The notes under the pieces were generated by a model. The model was not told the origin of the DNA. It did not search any database and saw nothing but the letters and a program-made list of their open reading frames with translations. From NCBI GenBank assembly GCA_001604435.1, contig LVBO01000300.1, positions 1-8,136 on the forward strand: 8,136 nucleotides of DNA. The letters are read 5' to 3'. The translations under genes and the position numbers were made by a program. This DNA comes from Synergistales bacterium Syner_01. Lineage in GTDB: Bacteria > Synergistota > Synergistia > Synergistales > Aminobacteriaceae. Shown piece by piece: positions 1-6,318 of the stretch; positions within the stretch are counted from its first letter, which is position 1; each line of letters opens with the position of its first letter.

Positions 1-30
1 CTGGTGCTGCTTCAGTTTATATGAGAGCTA

Positions 31-70
31 GGTAAAAAAAAGGGGGGGCACTCCCCCCCTTTTTTTTACC
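31..70. terminator. Perfect 18-bp hairpin terminator, probably bidirectional
   Basis: The left arm (31-48) reads GGT, eight A, seven G. The loop is CACT (49-52). The right arm (53-70) is the exact complement: seven C, eight T, ACC. An A-tract on one side and a T-tract on the other, around a G/C core, is the form of an intrinsic terminator that works on both strands. It separates whatever lies upstream from the prepilin gene, so that gene most likely has its own promoter in 71-207. The stem is built from homopolymer blocks with no mismatch, which is unusual. Only 30 bases lie upstream, too few to say which gene it ends. Confidence 0.9.
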
Positions 71-207
71 TTTTAATTTTTTACATAGAACCTTCAATCT
101 AAAGCTTAATTACTTCCAGGGTTAGTTTTTCTTTCAAGGATCTATATAGTAATTCATTATTAAAAACCTCGAAATGTTTGAAAAGAGTGCGTAAGGTGGG
201 GGTGTGA
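71..207 (+). promoter_or_regulatory. AT-rich leader of the prepilin gene with weak promoter candidates
   Basis: This gene-free stretch between the terminator and the prepilin start codon is strongly AT-rich. A possible -10 is TATAGT (145-150), with TTAGTT (122-127) 17 bases upstream as a poor -35; TATTAA (158-163) is another -10 candidate. No pair of GG and GC elements with sigma-54 spacing was seen, although sigma-54 drives the major pilin in some proteobacteria. The purine-rich GGTGGGGG (195-202) lies 5 bases before the ATG at 208 and is the likely ribosome binding site. A promoter is expected here because of the upstream terminator, but its exact position is not settled. Confidence 0.35.
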
Positions 208-633
208 ATGTTTCGTTATAGGTGTAGCATTAAAAAAAAACCAAGTCTTGCATTTACTCTCATTGAGTTGCTAATAGTAATAATAATTATCGGTATCCTT
301 GCAGGAGTTATGATGTTAATTGTTCATAGCGGTAATCATGCTGCTGAAGCGGCGAAGATCATCAGCGATCTGCGCTCTTTAAAATCTGCCGCGATGCTTT
401 ATTACCTCGACAACCCGGACGGCCCCGCTCCCCAAATCGATCCCGACCTCAAAACGCGCATGGACAGGCCGCCAGACGGTAGGTATTCTATTGATGAATC
501 AGCCTCCGGCGTTATATTTGCTCAATGCGATTTGTCGTCGATTTCTTCCGGTATAATCGATAAGCTGAAGAAGAGCGATACAGCGGTGGAATTGACATCC
601 GACGACACGATAGCTCGAATCAAGATTCGATGA
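208..633 (+). CDS. Type IV prepilin (major pilin or pilin-like subunit)
   Basis: The 141-residue product is a type IV pilin precursor. Its leader of 15 residues is basic (K9-K11) and ends at the prepilin-peptidase site LA|FTLIE, cut after A15, with the conserved Glu at +5 (E20). The hydrophobic helix follows (about 16-40), then an amphipathic helix containing SDLRSLKSAAMLYYLDN (53-69), a common pattern in pilins and GspG-like proteins. The mature part is short (126 residues) and has only one Cys (C107), so no disulfide-bonded D-region is possible within the subunit. The gene stands alone between a terminator and a 151-base gap, which suits a subunit made in larger amounts than the minor pilins after it. 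It could instead be a FimU/GspH-type minor pilin. A nine-A run encodes K9-K11 and makes the leader prone to frameshifts. The pilin family is clear; major versus minor status is inference. Confidence 0.9.
   Translation: MFRYRCSIKKKPSLAFTLIELLIVIIIIGILAGVMMLIVHSGNHAAEAAKIISDLRSLKSAAMLYYLDNPDGPAPQIDPDLKTRMDRPPDGRYSIDESASGVIFAQCDLSSISSGIIDKLKKSDTAVELTSDDTIARIKIR
232..240 (+). repeat. A9 homopolymer inside the prepilin leader codons
   Basis: Nine consecutive A encode K9-K10-K11 of the prepilin leader, just before the peptidase site. Reading through by hand, one added A gives a TGA stop nine codons after the tract, and one lost A gives a TAA stop about a dozen codons after it. Either slip would abolish the pilin. 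This is visible in the sequence; whether it switches expression in cells is unknown. Confidence 0.6.
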
Positions 634-784
634 CCAGCTATTATTGATGTTTATCTTTGCATACGCATACTAATGGGTAAATTTCTAGAAACGTTTAGAG
701 TAAAGTGCAGAGTGTCTAGAGCAGTAGCATTGCGCCGTTTTTTTTGCAGTATTCTTTTTTAAGCGGAAAAATACAGGGGGTACT
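634..784 (+). other. Gap between prepilin and pilV-like gene; no clear signals
   Basis: This 151-base gene-free stretch shows a tandem pair GCATACGCATAC (659-670), two TCTAGA hexamers 25 bases apart (684-689 and 715-720, the first within the 10-bp palindrome TTTCTAGAAA at 682-691), and a T8 run (738-745). A weak -10 candidate, TATTCT, lies at 750-755 without a good -35. No convincing hairpin terminator was found, so read-through from the prepilin gene into pilV is possible. AGGGGG (775-780) is the ribosome binding site of the next gene. Confidence 0.3.
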
Positions 785-1201
785 ATGAATACTCTTATGT
801 CTCTCTTGTTTCGAATAGATCGTTCGCGTTCGAAAGCCTTCTCGCTTGTCGAAAGTTTGATTGCGCTCCTCATCCTCTCCATAGGCATTCTTGCGATTGC
901 CGGAGTTCCTATTATGACCTCAAAATTAGCGCTCCATGCCGCTCAACGTGACCAAGCCATGTTTCTTGCTGTTCAGGCTCTTGACTTTCTTGAAGCGCAG
1001 AAGTACAACGTGGCGATAGTCGCAAGCCAGGATGTCGTTGGCGATTATACACGGCGATTCGACAAGCCGAATTTTGCTACAGTTTCATCGGATCAGTACA
1101 AAGCGACGGTAACTGTGTCGTGGAGAAGCGTATCGGGACAGAGTTCGCTGACGCTTGAACGGCCTTTGAGCAAGTTTTCCAGCGAAACTCGGGAGGAGTG
1201 A
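785..1201 (+). CDS. pilV: PilV-type minor prepilin
   Basis: This 138-residue protein is a PilV-like minor pilin, a member of the priming and tip complex of the type IV pilus. The leader has four basic residues and the peptidase site SKA|FSLVE, cut after A18 with Glu at +5 (E23). The segment ESLIALLILSIGILAIAG is typical of the PilV group. The mature chain (120 residues) has no Cys and ends in a short beta-rich part with a TVTVSW strand. The ATG at 785 follows AGGGGG with 4 bases between; a second in-frame ATG at 797 has no better site. The stop lies 5 bases before the preferred pilW ATG, so translation is probably coupled. Position before pilW, pilX and pilY1 matches the minor-pilin order known from Pseudomonas. 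GspI/PulI-like pseudopilins share this leader type; the pilY1 neighbour favours PilV. Confidence 0.85.
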   Translation: MNTLMSLLFRIDRSRSKAFSLVESLIALLILSIGILAIAGVPIMTSKLALHAAQRDQAMFLAVQALDFLEAQKYNVAIVASQDVVGDYTRRFDKPNFATVSSDQYKATVTVSWRSVSGQSSLTLERPLSKFSSETREE

Positions 1202-1206
1202 GGCGA

Positions 1207-2130
1207 ATGAGACGTTGCCGTGCATTTACCCTTGTCGAATTGCTCATCTCGTTGATTATTACGGGACTTGTTATGGCTGCCTTAATCACGTTGTTCTTTT
1301 CCGTTTTCAAGAGTTACGAATTCCATCAGGATATTACCGAGGCCAAACAGCGGGGGCATATCGCTTTGGCGGCGATACAGCCATTTGTGTTGAACGCCGG
1401 TCTTGGACTGCCAAATACCGAGACGGATTTCCAGAACGCCTTTTCAGGAATGACAAAACTTCTCCCCGCTGATAATACGAAAAAATTCAGCGGATATGTT
1501 CAACTTGCTTCGGATGATACCTATAAATTAACTGCTACACATGAAGCCCCTGCGCTCTGGTTGGTGTATTCAGTGCCGGGAGGGGCCGGAGTGAATTATG
1601 AATACCAACTTCCAGCGAATACCGATGTTGTGGTGCCTTTAGAGGGTTTTGACAATCTTAGCGCCACAACTAATTTGTCGACGAACGCCCAGCTGATCGA
1701 ATCGTGGGTGTCGTTTCCCAGTACTACTGCGCCGTTCAGAAATGTGGCGACGCCTCTTTCCCCGAACTTGACGCTCCGTTTTTCATCGCCGACCTCGTCG
1801 GCAGTACAAACTGTTGCGGCTTTCGATGAAGTTCATTTCGTTCGTGCCGCTAAAATTTTTGTAAGAAACAATACGTTGATGATTGATAGATTATTACAGG
1901 GATCCAATCCTCAACCTGCGGTCGATGGAATAGCGGGCCTTTGGTGTACTTTCGATCCCGATGAGAATAGGGTTCTCACTGTTCGCGTTTTGGCTCGTGC
2001 GAGCACAAGCCGGACGCCTGGTATACAGAGCGGTATAGAAGGGTGGCCCACTGCGGCGGACGCTCATTGGCCACGAGATTCAAAATATCGCTATGTGGTG
2101 GTATCGCGCAGTTGGAGGATACGAAATTGA
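1207..2130 (+). CDS. pilW: PilW-type minor prepilin
   Basis: The 307-residue product is a PilW-like minor pilin, the larger subunit that pairs with PilV in the tip complex. The leader is six residues with three Arg, cut at CRA|FTLVE (E11 at +5), then a hydrophobic helix with LLISLIITGLVMAALI. RGHIALAAIQPFVLNAGLG (about 49-67) matches the family pattern that follows the helix, GIAGLW near 240 starts the conserved C-terminal part, and the protein ends in SRSWRIRN; an RN terminus is common in this family. There are two possible starts. GTG at 1198 overlaps the pilV stop by 4 bases but has its Shine-Dalgarno only 1 base away. ATG at 1207 has GGAGG (1192-1196) 10 bases upstream and is chosen here. 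The only Cys in the mature part is in GLWCTF. The family assignment is firm; the start is less so. Confidence 0.85.
   Translation: MRRCRAFTLVELLISLIITGLVMAALITLFFSVFKSYEFHQDITEAKQRGHIALAAIQPFVLNAGLGLPNTETDFQNAFSGMTKLLPADNTKKFSGYVQLASDDTYKLTATHEAPALWLVYSVPGGAGVNYEYQLPANTDVVVPLEGFDNLSATTNLSTNAQLIESWVSFPSTTAPFRNVATPLSPNLTLRFSSPTSSAVQTVAAFDEVHFVRAAKIFVRNNTLMIDRLLQGSNPQPAVDGIAGLWCTFDPDENRVLTVRVLARASTSRTPGIQSGIEGWPTAADAHWPRDSKYRYVVVSRSWRIRN
2114..2129 (+). promoter_or_regulatory. Ribosome binding site that sets a TTG start for pilX
   Basis: GGAGG (2114-2118) lies 8 bases before TTG (2127-2129), which overlaps the pilW stop TGA (2128-2130) as TTGA. TTG is in frame with the pilX-like gene. The in-frame ATG at 2169 has no comparable site, and the upstream ATG at 2043 lies deep inside pilW. 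The TTG is therefore the best start, and it implies translational coupling to pilW. Confidence 0.75.
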
Positions 2131-2795
2131 AAAAAACCAAACGAGACTTTCCATGTGTTTTTCCCTTAATGAGAAGGCGGGCAATGGCTCTGCCTCTTTC
2201 TCTCGTCATGTTGCTGGTGTCGGGCATGCTGGTTGGGCTTGCGTTGTACATTGTAGAAAACATGACAGCCGTTATTGGGATGAAAAGCGACGACGAGCTG
2301 AGAATGAACGCCGCCCTTGCAGGGATTGAAGAGGGGAAACGCTGGATTTCCGACAGTATCGAATCGGGTTTTATCCCAAGAAGGGAAAAATACGGGCAAC
2401 TGGTTACTTCGGCGGATATGCTCGGCGCTGAATCCACGAGCCCCCCGTTCGAATTTCTTGTCGCTCGTGACAGAAATAACGATAAAGGCGTGCGTCCCGG
2501 CGCCGTCGAAGGGGTGGCGTTCGAAAGCGTGATCTACGATCTTACCTATGACGTGGCTACGGGCGTAACTTTTGCAGCCGAGATGCCGTTGAATATGAAA
2601 ATCCCTCCGAACTTTGAAGACTTGGAAGGCGGAAGCCTCATCCAGACGCAGAGTTACGCAAGCTCCAACAGAGGATTGGGAAGCGGAGGAATTTTCGATA
2701 GCACGGGCGAGTACGGTTTTTATGTGATCCGGAGCACGGCGCGTCTGAACGGCATCGAAAAGGTCATCGAGCAAGGAGTCAGAATGAGAGAGTAG
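2127..2795 (+). CDS. pilX: PilX-type minor prepilin (TTG start)
   Basis: With the TTG start this protein has 222 residues: a basic N-terminus, then RRRAMALPLSLVMLLVSG (16-33) leading into a transmembrane helix to about residue 41. This resembles the N-terminal signature of PilX proteins, with small and hydrophobic residues where other pilins have FTLxE. If cleavage follows A19, residue +5 is Leu (L24), so the usual Glu is absent, as in the tip pseudopilin GspK. An EGKRWISDSI helix and a beta-rich C-terminal part (FYVIRSTARLNGIEKVIEQ) follow. The one Cys (C10) lies in the leader. It sits between pilW and pilY1, the canonical slot for pilX, and would complete the tip complex that carries PilY1. 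A start at ATG 2169 would leave only four residues before the presumed cut. The identification rests on N-terminal pattern and order, so it is less secure than its neighbours. Confidence 0.75.
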   Translation: MKKTKRDFPCVFPLMRRRAMALPLSLVMLLVSGMLVGLALYIVENMTAVIGMKSDDELRMNAALAGIEEGKRWISDSIESGFIPRREKYGQLVTSADMLGAESTSPPFEFLVARDRNNDKGVRPGAVEGVAFESVIYDLTYDVATGVTFAAEMPLNMKIPPNFEDLEGGSLIQTQSYASSNRGLGSGGIFDSTGEYGFYVIRSTARLNGIEKVIEQGVRMRE

Positions 2796-2801
2796 CGAAC
2801 T

Positions 2802-2817
2802 GAAAAGGCTGCTTTTC
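2802..2817 (+). other. Small hairpin between pilX and pilY1
   Basis: GAAAAG (2802-2807) and CTTTTC (2812-2817) form a perfect 6-bp stem around the loop GCTG in the 42-base gap. It ends 6 bases before the AGGGAG site (2824-2829) of pilY1. It lacks a following U-run, so it is not a normal terminator. It may mark or protect an RNA end, or may mean nothing. Confidence 0.3.
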
Positions 2818-2837
2818 GTTGGAAGGGAGTGACTGTG

Positions 2838-5800
2838 ATGGGTCGTGTAACGAGGACAAGAGATAAACACTCAAAAACACACTATGTATATTATATAAAA
2901 ATTCTTTGCGTAATGTTCATTGTATCTGCTATCTTTTGTTCTATGAAAGTAGAATATGTTGAAGCTTCTTCTTTTCCTTCTGAAAAACCGAGTTGGTGGC
3001 CCCTTGGTCAAGCATGGCCTCCAACTTTTACCGATAAACCTGGGTGGTGGGATTGGTATCGGTGGAGGCAAGGGTGGGAACCGTGGCCGCCATCGTGGTG
3101 GCCGGTTTCGGACACCGAGCCGATTCTTTTTTCATTTCCCAAGGAAATAAGGGTAAAGGTCGAATCAAATGTTCTTATGCTCCTTGATACAAGCGGATCG
3201 ATGAGCTTTCAGCTTGATTCGGATGCGCCGACATGGGGTGATGGTTCCCGTCCGGAAAAAAACGGTTCTACGATACGTGCTCGCTATTTCGGGAAGGACA
3301 AAAACCCAGGGATTAATCAAGACGATAATAATGATACTTCTATAGATTTTAATTATCACCCTAATCTTCGATATATTCTTAGTGAGGATATCGGGGGAAT
3401 TTCTGTCGAAAATCGCAACAAGTACTTCGCCCGGAAGACTGACGAAGACTTGGAACCAACCGAAAATGAAAGCGAATATAAGTATCCGAATGATAGTAGA
3501 ATGTATGCATTGCGGAATGTCATGTACAGAATTTTGCATGATAAAAATCTTTATCGTGGTTTACGTATTGCGTTGGCCACTTATGATCAAACACTAGACT
3601 CTTCGTTTACAACTACGGCGGACTGGTACTTATGGATTCCTGAAAGAGTGCTTAAGCAATTCTGGAATTGGTATACTACATGGTGGGAATGGGTGCTCCT
3701 TGGTGATTTACAGAAAATTTTTTGGAAAACTGGTTCCGCTACAGGACTTCTCCGAGAGTCATTTAAGTCAACCTCTGACACAGCTCATCTTTTAAAGCTT
3801 CAAGAATGGTTTGATGGAAATGCGGGAGAGCGAGAATTACGTGCGCAAGGAGGAACACCCTTATCATATTCTATTTATCAAAAGAATCCTAGTTATAGCA
3901 CTGAAAAAGGATCCGCCCTTCAATTTTTCCGTGCACCCAATGTAATAACGGATACCTGTCAAGATAACTGGTTGATAGTTTTAACAGACGGTGCGAATAC
4001 GGAAGGCGGTGGAAGCCCGGTGGATGCCGTTCAAAATCTCTGTTCGACTTCATTGTCCGTGTCTGGGTATCCGAGTGTTTCCGCGAAAAAAATTAAAGCA
4101 TTTGTTATCGGACTGATTCTTCCGGAAAACGAATCACTTGCAGAGACCTTGGAGCAAATGGCTGCTAAGGGCAATACAGGGAAATCCGCTTATTTGGCCA
4201 ACAATATGAAAGGCCTGTTTGAGGCGTTGCGCGAGATTTTTTTCGAAATACAGGACCGCTCTGCTACCGGCGGCGCTCCTCTTGTTTCTCCCGGAAAAAC
4301 CACAATCGAAGATGATGGTTATTACCAGGCAACATACCATCCTCGGAGCGGGAGGCAATGGGAGGGTAATCTTGTCAAACGAGTAAAAAAAGCCGATGGC
4401 AGCATTTCCGAAATGTGGAGCGCCGCATCTTTGCTCTCAAAAAAAAATGCGGCTACCCGTTCTATTTTTACTGCTTTCCAAGGTGTATCGAATCCTTACG
4501 ACTTCGCTTATACAGCCGATTTACAAAGTGTTTTGGGGATTCCCAACATAGATAACACAAAACATTTTATCGATTGGTTGCGAAACGGAGAGACGTATCA
4601 AGAGAATCACTATAAACTCTTTGACATATTTCGTAGCGGAGTTGTCAAGATAGGGACTCCTTCTGGTTTTGTAAGCGACGCATTGTATAGAGATTTTGTA
4701 ACACAGCATTATAATAGAGAGACTCTAATATATGTGCAATCGAATGCGGGGATGCTGCATGCTTTTAGAGATGCAGATGAAAAGATAGGTGAAACGGTAA
4801 TAAAAGAAGGAGGAGACGAGGTCTTCGCCTTTATACCTCCGAATGTGTTAAGCGCGAATCGCTTGAGAGGATTGCGCTGGAATGACAGCATGAGTACGGG
4901 CGGAGGATACGACACGACGTACTCTTATTCGCGACATCTTCTCGACGGTCCTTTGATTGCGGAGGATGTCTTTGCAAAGGGTAAGTATCGCACGCTCTTA
5001 ATGGGATTGCTTGGCTTAGGAGGAGCGGGGATGTATGTGGTGGATGTCTCCGACGCGAAAACGCCAAGTCTGCTTTGGGCTGTTGAGAACGCTATTTATA
5101 AAAGCGACGAAGCTGCGCTCATCACGGACGTAACCAAACGATCTGTTCTCACATGGCAAGCGAAGTCCGATATCGTCGAAGCATCGGCGCCGTATTGGCA
5201 TACAGTTTCCGACGACCAGTTCACGGAAAAAGAGTACAACTATATGAAGCTCCGGCACACCGTAAGCACTCCCTTTATCGGACGGGTCTTATTGCAGGAA
5301 GCCGGAAAAGATGTGCCGGAGTGGGTTTGGGTGTTTATTATGGGAAACGGAACGTCGGGTAATGTAACTGAAGACGATGACGGCTCGAAAAAAGGCGTGA
5401 TCTACATTGGTAGAATGGAAGATGGAAAGATAATCGAAAGAATTCCGGTCGACGATGCCGTTGTTTCTCCGGTTGCCGCGCTTTTTGAAGGGAGCCGCGG
5501 AGTGATCAAGACATTTTTCGTCGGCGATAGAGCGGGCATGCTTTACAAAGGGGATCTCTCTTCAACGAGCTCCTCCGAATGGAAAGATAAGTTGCAGCCG
5601 ATTTTCGATTTCCAAGCGAACCAAGGATTGTCATATTCCATTGATGCTACAAAAATTAAAAAGCAGCTGTGGGTAGTTGCCGGAACCGGTGATGTTGAAG
5701 ATTATCTGGGGGCCCCGGGGGCAGATGAGCAACACTATTTCGTTGCATTGAATGTTTCCGACGTGGCAAACATTGCAAAATTTCCTGTGAAAAGAGACAC

Positions 5801-6257
5801 TCTTTCTGCTCTTTCCGCCGAGTCCGCGTCAATAGCTGCTCCTCTTGGAGCGGGAGGGTGGCGTATAAATTTACTTAAGAAAACGGAAAAGTTCGGTTTT
5901 GAAAGAATGTCTACACCTCCGTTTATTTATAAGGGTTATGTTTTTTTCAGCACGTTCCGTCCGGATTTAGATCCTTGTTCCGACAGCGGTTCTTCGCGCG
6001 TGTACGCAATGAAGGTGGCCACCGGAGAAGGTGTCATCGGAGATAAAAAGTATATAGAACTTCCGGATACTCTTGTTTCGGGAATTTCTATTTCAAAGGG
6101 AAATCTTGTTCTTGGTGTAACCAGATATGGAAGCGGTGCTGTTCCCGGCTTTGTCCAAGTAGGAGAGAACATGCTCTTAATGGATATCTCCTGGTTGCCC
6201 AATGAGGCGGATGATGAAAGCGGACTTATGAAGCCTCTTTACTGGAAAAGTCGTTAA
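2838..6257 (+). CDS. pilY1: PilY1-type type IV pilus tip adhesin with VWA and beta-propeller domains
   Basis: This 1139-residue exported protein is a PilY1/PilC-family adhesin. A type I signal peptide has a long basic n-region (1-20), the core ILCVMFIVSAIF and a likely cut near VEA (43). A Trp/Pro-rich segment follows (50-90), then a VWA domain (about 108-470) with a full MIDAS metal site: DTSGS (D117, S119, S121), T340 in GGTPL and D384 in LTDG. C374 before the LTDG strand is usual in the family. From about 480 to the end is the PilY1 beta-propeller: NAGMLHAF (636-643), FAFIPPNVL (663-671), LLMGLLGLGGAGMYVVDVSD (720-739), FIMGNGTSGN (833-842), VGDRAGMLYKGD (895-906) and VVAGTGD (946-952). 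The ATG at 2838 has AGGGAG 8 bases upstream; GTG at 2829 overlaps that site. It would sit on the minor-pilin tip. Oddities: a second Trp cluster at 263-296, an Asp/Asn-rich loop (154-170), no DxDxNxxxD calcium loop before residue 895, and low GC in the VWA part. Confidence 0.93.
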   Translation: MGRVTRTRDKHSKTHYVYYIKILCVMFIVSAIFCSMKVEYVEASSFPSEKPSWWPLGQAWPPTFTDKPGWWDWYRWRQGWEPWPPSWWPVSDTEPILFSFPKEIRVKVESNVLMLLDTSGSMSFQLDSDAPTWGDGSRPEKNGSTIRARYFGKDKNPGINQDDNNDTSIDFNYHPNLRYILSEDIGGISVENRNKYFARKTDEDLEPTENESEYKYPNDSRMYALRNVMYRILHDKNLYRGLRIALATYDQTLDSSFTTTADWYLWIPERVLKQFWNWYTTWWEWVLLGDLQKIFWKTGSATGLLRESFKSTSDTAHLLKLQEWFDGNAGERELRAQGGTPLSYSIYQKNPSYSTEKGSALQFFRAPNVITDTCQDNWLIVLTDGANTEGGGSPVDAVQNLCSTSLSVSGYPSVSAKKIKAFVIGLILPENESLAETLEQMAAKGNTGKSAYLANNMKGLFEALREIFFEIQDRSATGGAPLVSPGKTTIEDDGYYQATYHPRSGRQWEGNLVKRVKKADGSISEMWSAASLLSKKNAATRSIFTAFQGVSNPYDFAYTADLQSVLGIPNIDNTKHFIDWLRNGETYQENHYKLFDIFRSGVVKIGTPSGFVSDALYRDFVTQHYNRETLIYVQSNAGMLHAFRDADEKIGETVIKEGGDEVFAFIPPNVLSANRLRGLRWNDSMSTGGGYDTTYSYSRHLLDGPLIAEDVFAKGKYRTLLMGLLGLGGAGMYVVDVSDAKTPSLLWAVENAIYKSDEAALITDVTKRSVLTWQAKSDIVEASAPYWHTVSDDQFTEKEYNYMKLRHTVSTPFIGRVLLQEAGKDVPEWVWVFIMGNGTSGNVTEDDDGSKKGVIYIGRMEDGKIIERIPVDDAVVSPVAALFEGSRGVIKTFFVGDRAGMLYKGDLSSTSSSEWKDKLQPIFDFQANQGLSYSIDATKIKKQLWVVAGTGDVEDYLGAPGADEQHYFVALNVSDVANIAKFPVKRDTLSALSAESASIAAPLGAGGWRINLLKKTEKFGFERMSTPPFIYKGYVFFSTFRPDLDPCSDSGSSRVYAMKVATGEGVIGDKKYIELPDTLVSGISISKGNLVLGVTRYGSGAVPGFVQVGENMLLMDISWLPNEADDESGLMKPLYWKSR
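2985..3092 (+). repeat. Imperfect tandem duplication coding the Trp-rich segment of PilY1
   Basis: Residues 50-62 (KPSWWPLGQAWPP, bases 2985-3023) and 67-85 (bases 3036-3092) share the plan KP[SG]WW, a short spacer, Q[AG]W, then PP. The second copy has extra aromatic residues (WDWYRWRQGW), and PSWW follows it. At DNA level TGG and GGTGG triplets recur. The likeness suggests an old duplication that diverged. No known domain name can be given from sight. Confidence 0.55.
4439..4447 (+). repeat. A9 homopolymer inside pilY1
   Basis: Nine A run through the codons for S534-K535-K536-N537, near the start of the propeller domain. A one-base slip would leave an intact VWA domain but remove most of the propeller. 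Homopolymer slippage is known to switch the neisserial PilC homologues, though there it is a G-tract near the start of the gene. Switching here is only a possibility. Confidence 0.45.
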
Positions 6258-6282
6258 ATTTTCTTTGATGAAATGATACAAT
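6254..6282 (+). promoter_or_regulatory. Candidate extended -10 promoter for pilMNO
   Basis: TACAAT (6277-6282) differs from the consensus -10 at one base and is preceded by TG at the extended -10 position (6274-6275). The -35 at 17-base spacing is TTAAAT (6254-6259), a poor match that overlaps the pilY1 stop codon; an extended -10 can make up for that. Transcription would start near 6289, about 30 bases before the pilM ATG. The composition changes abruptly at this point. The promoter is inferred from motif fit only. Confidence 0.5.
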
Positions 6283-6318
6283 GTACCCGTTCATCTTGGT
6301 CAAGGGGGGAATGCGCGT

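Noticed and set aside
1..35. Possible 3' end of an upstream gene; short frames end at 22-24 (TGA), 29-31 (TAG) and 33-35 (TAA).
   Set aside because: With about ten codons, none of the three frames can be told apart or assigned to a family. A gene end before the terminator is likely but cannot be placed.
684..720. Paired TCTAGA sites as an operator or recombination site.
   Set aside because: Two six-base palindromes 25 bases apart can occur by chance in AT-rich DNA, and no flanking likeness supports a binding site.
731..745. GCGCC followed by T8 as a terminator after the prepilin gene.
   Set aside because: No matching upstream arm gives a stable stem directly before the T-run.
2166..2870. 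Antisense open frame of 234 codons across pilX.
   Set aside because: It is rich in His, Ser and Arg with no signature, and is opposite a gene with a good ribosome binding site and pilin N-terminus.
2937..2942. Cys 34 at the end of the PilY1 hydrophobic core as a lipoprotein cysteine.
   Set aside because: Phe is at -1 and the lipobox pattern is absent. A type I cut near VEA fits better.
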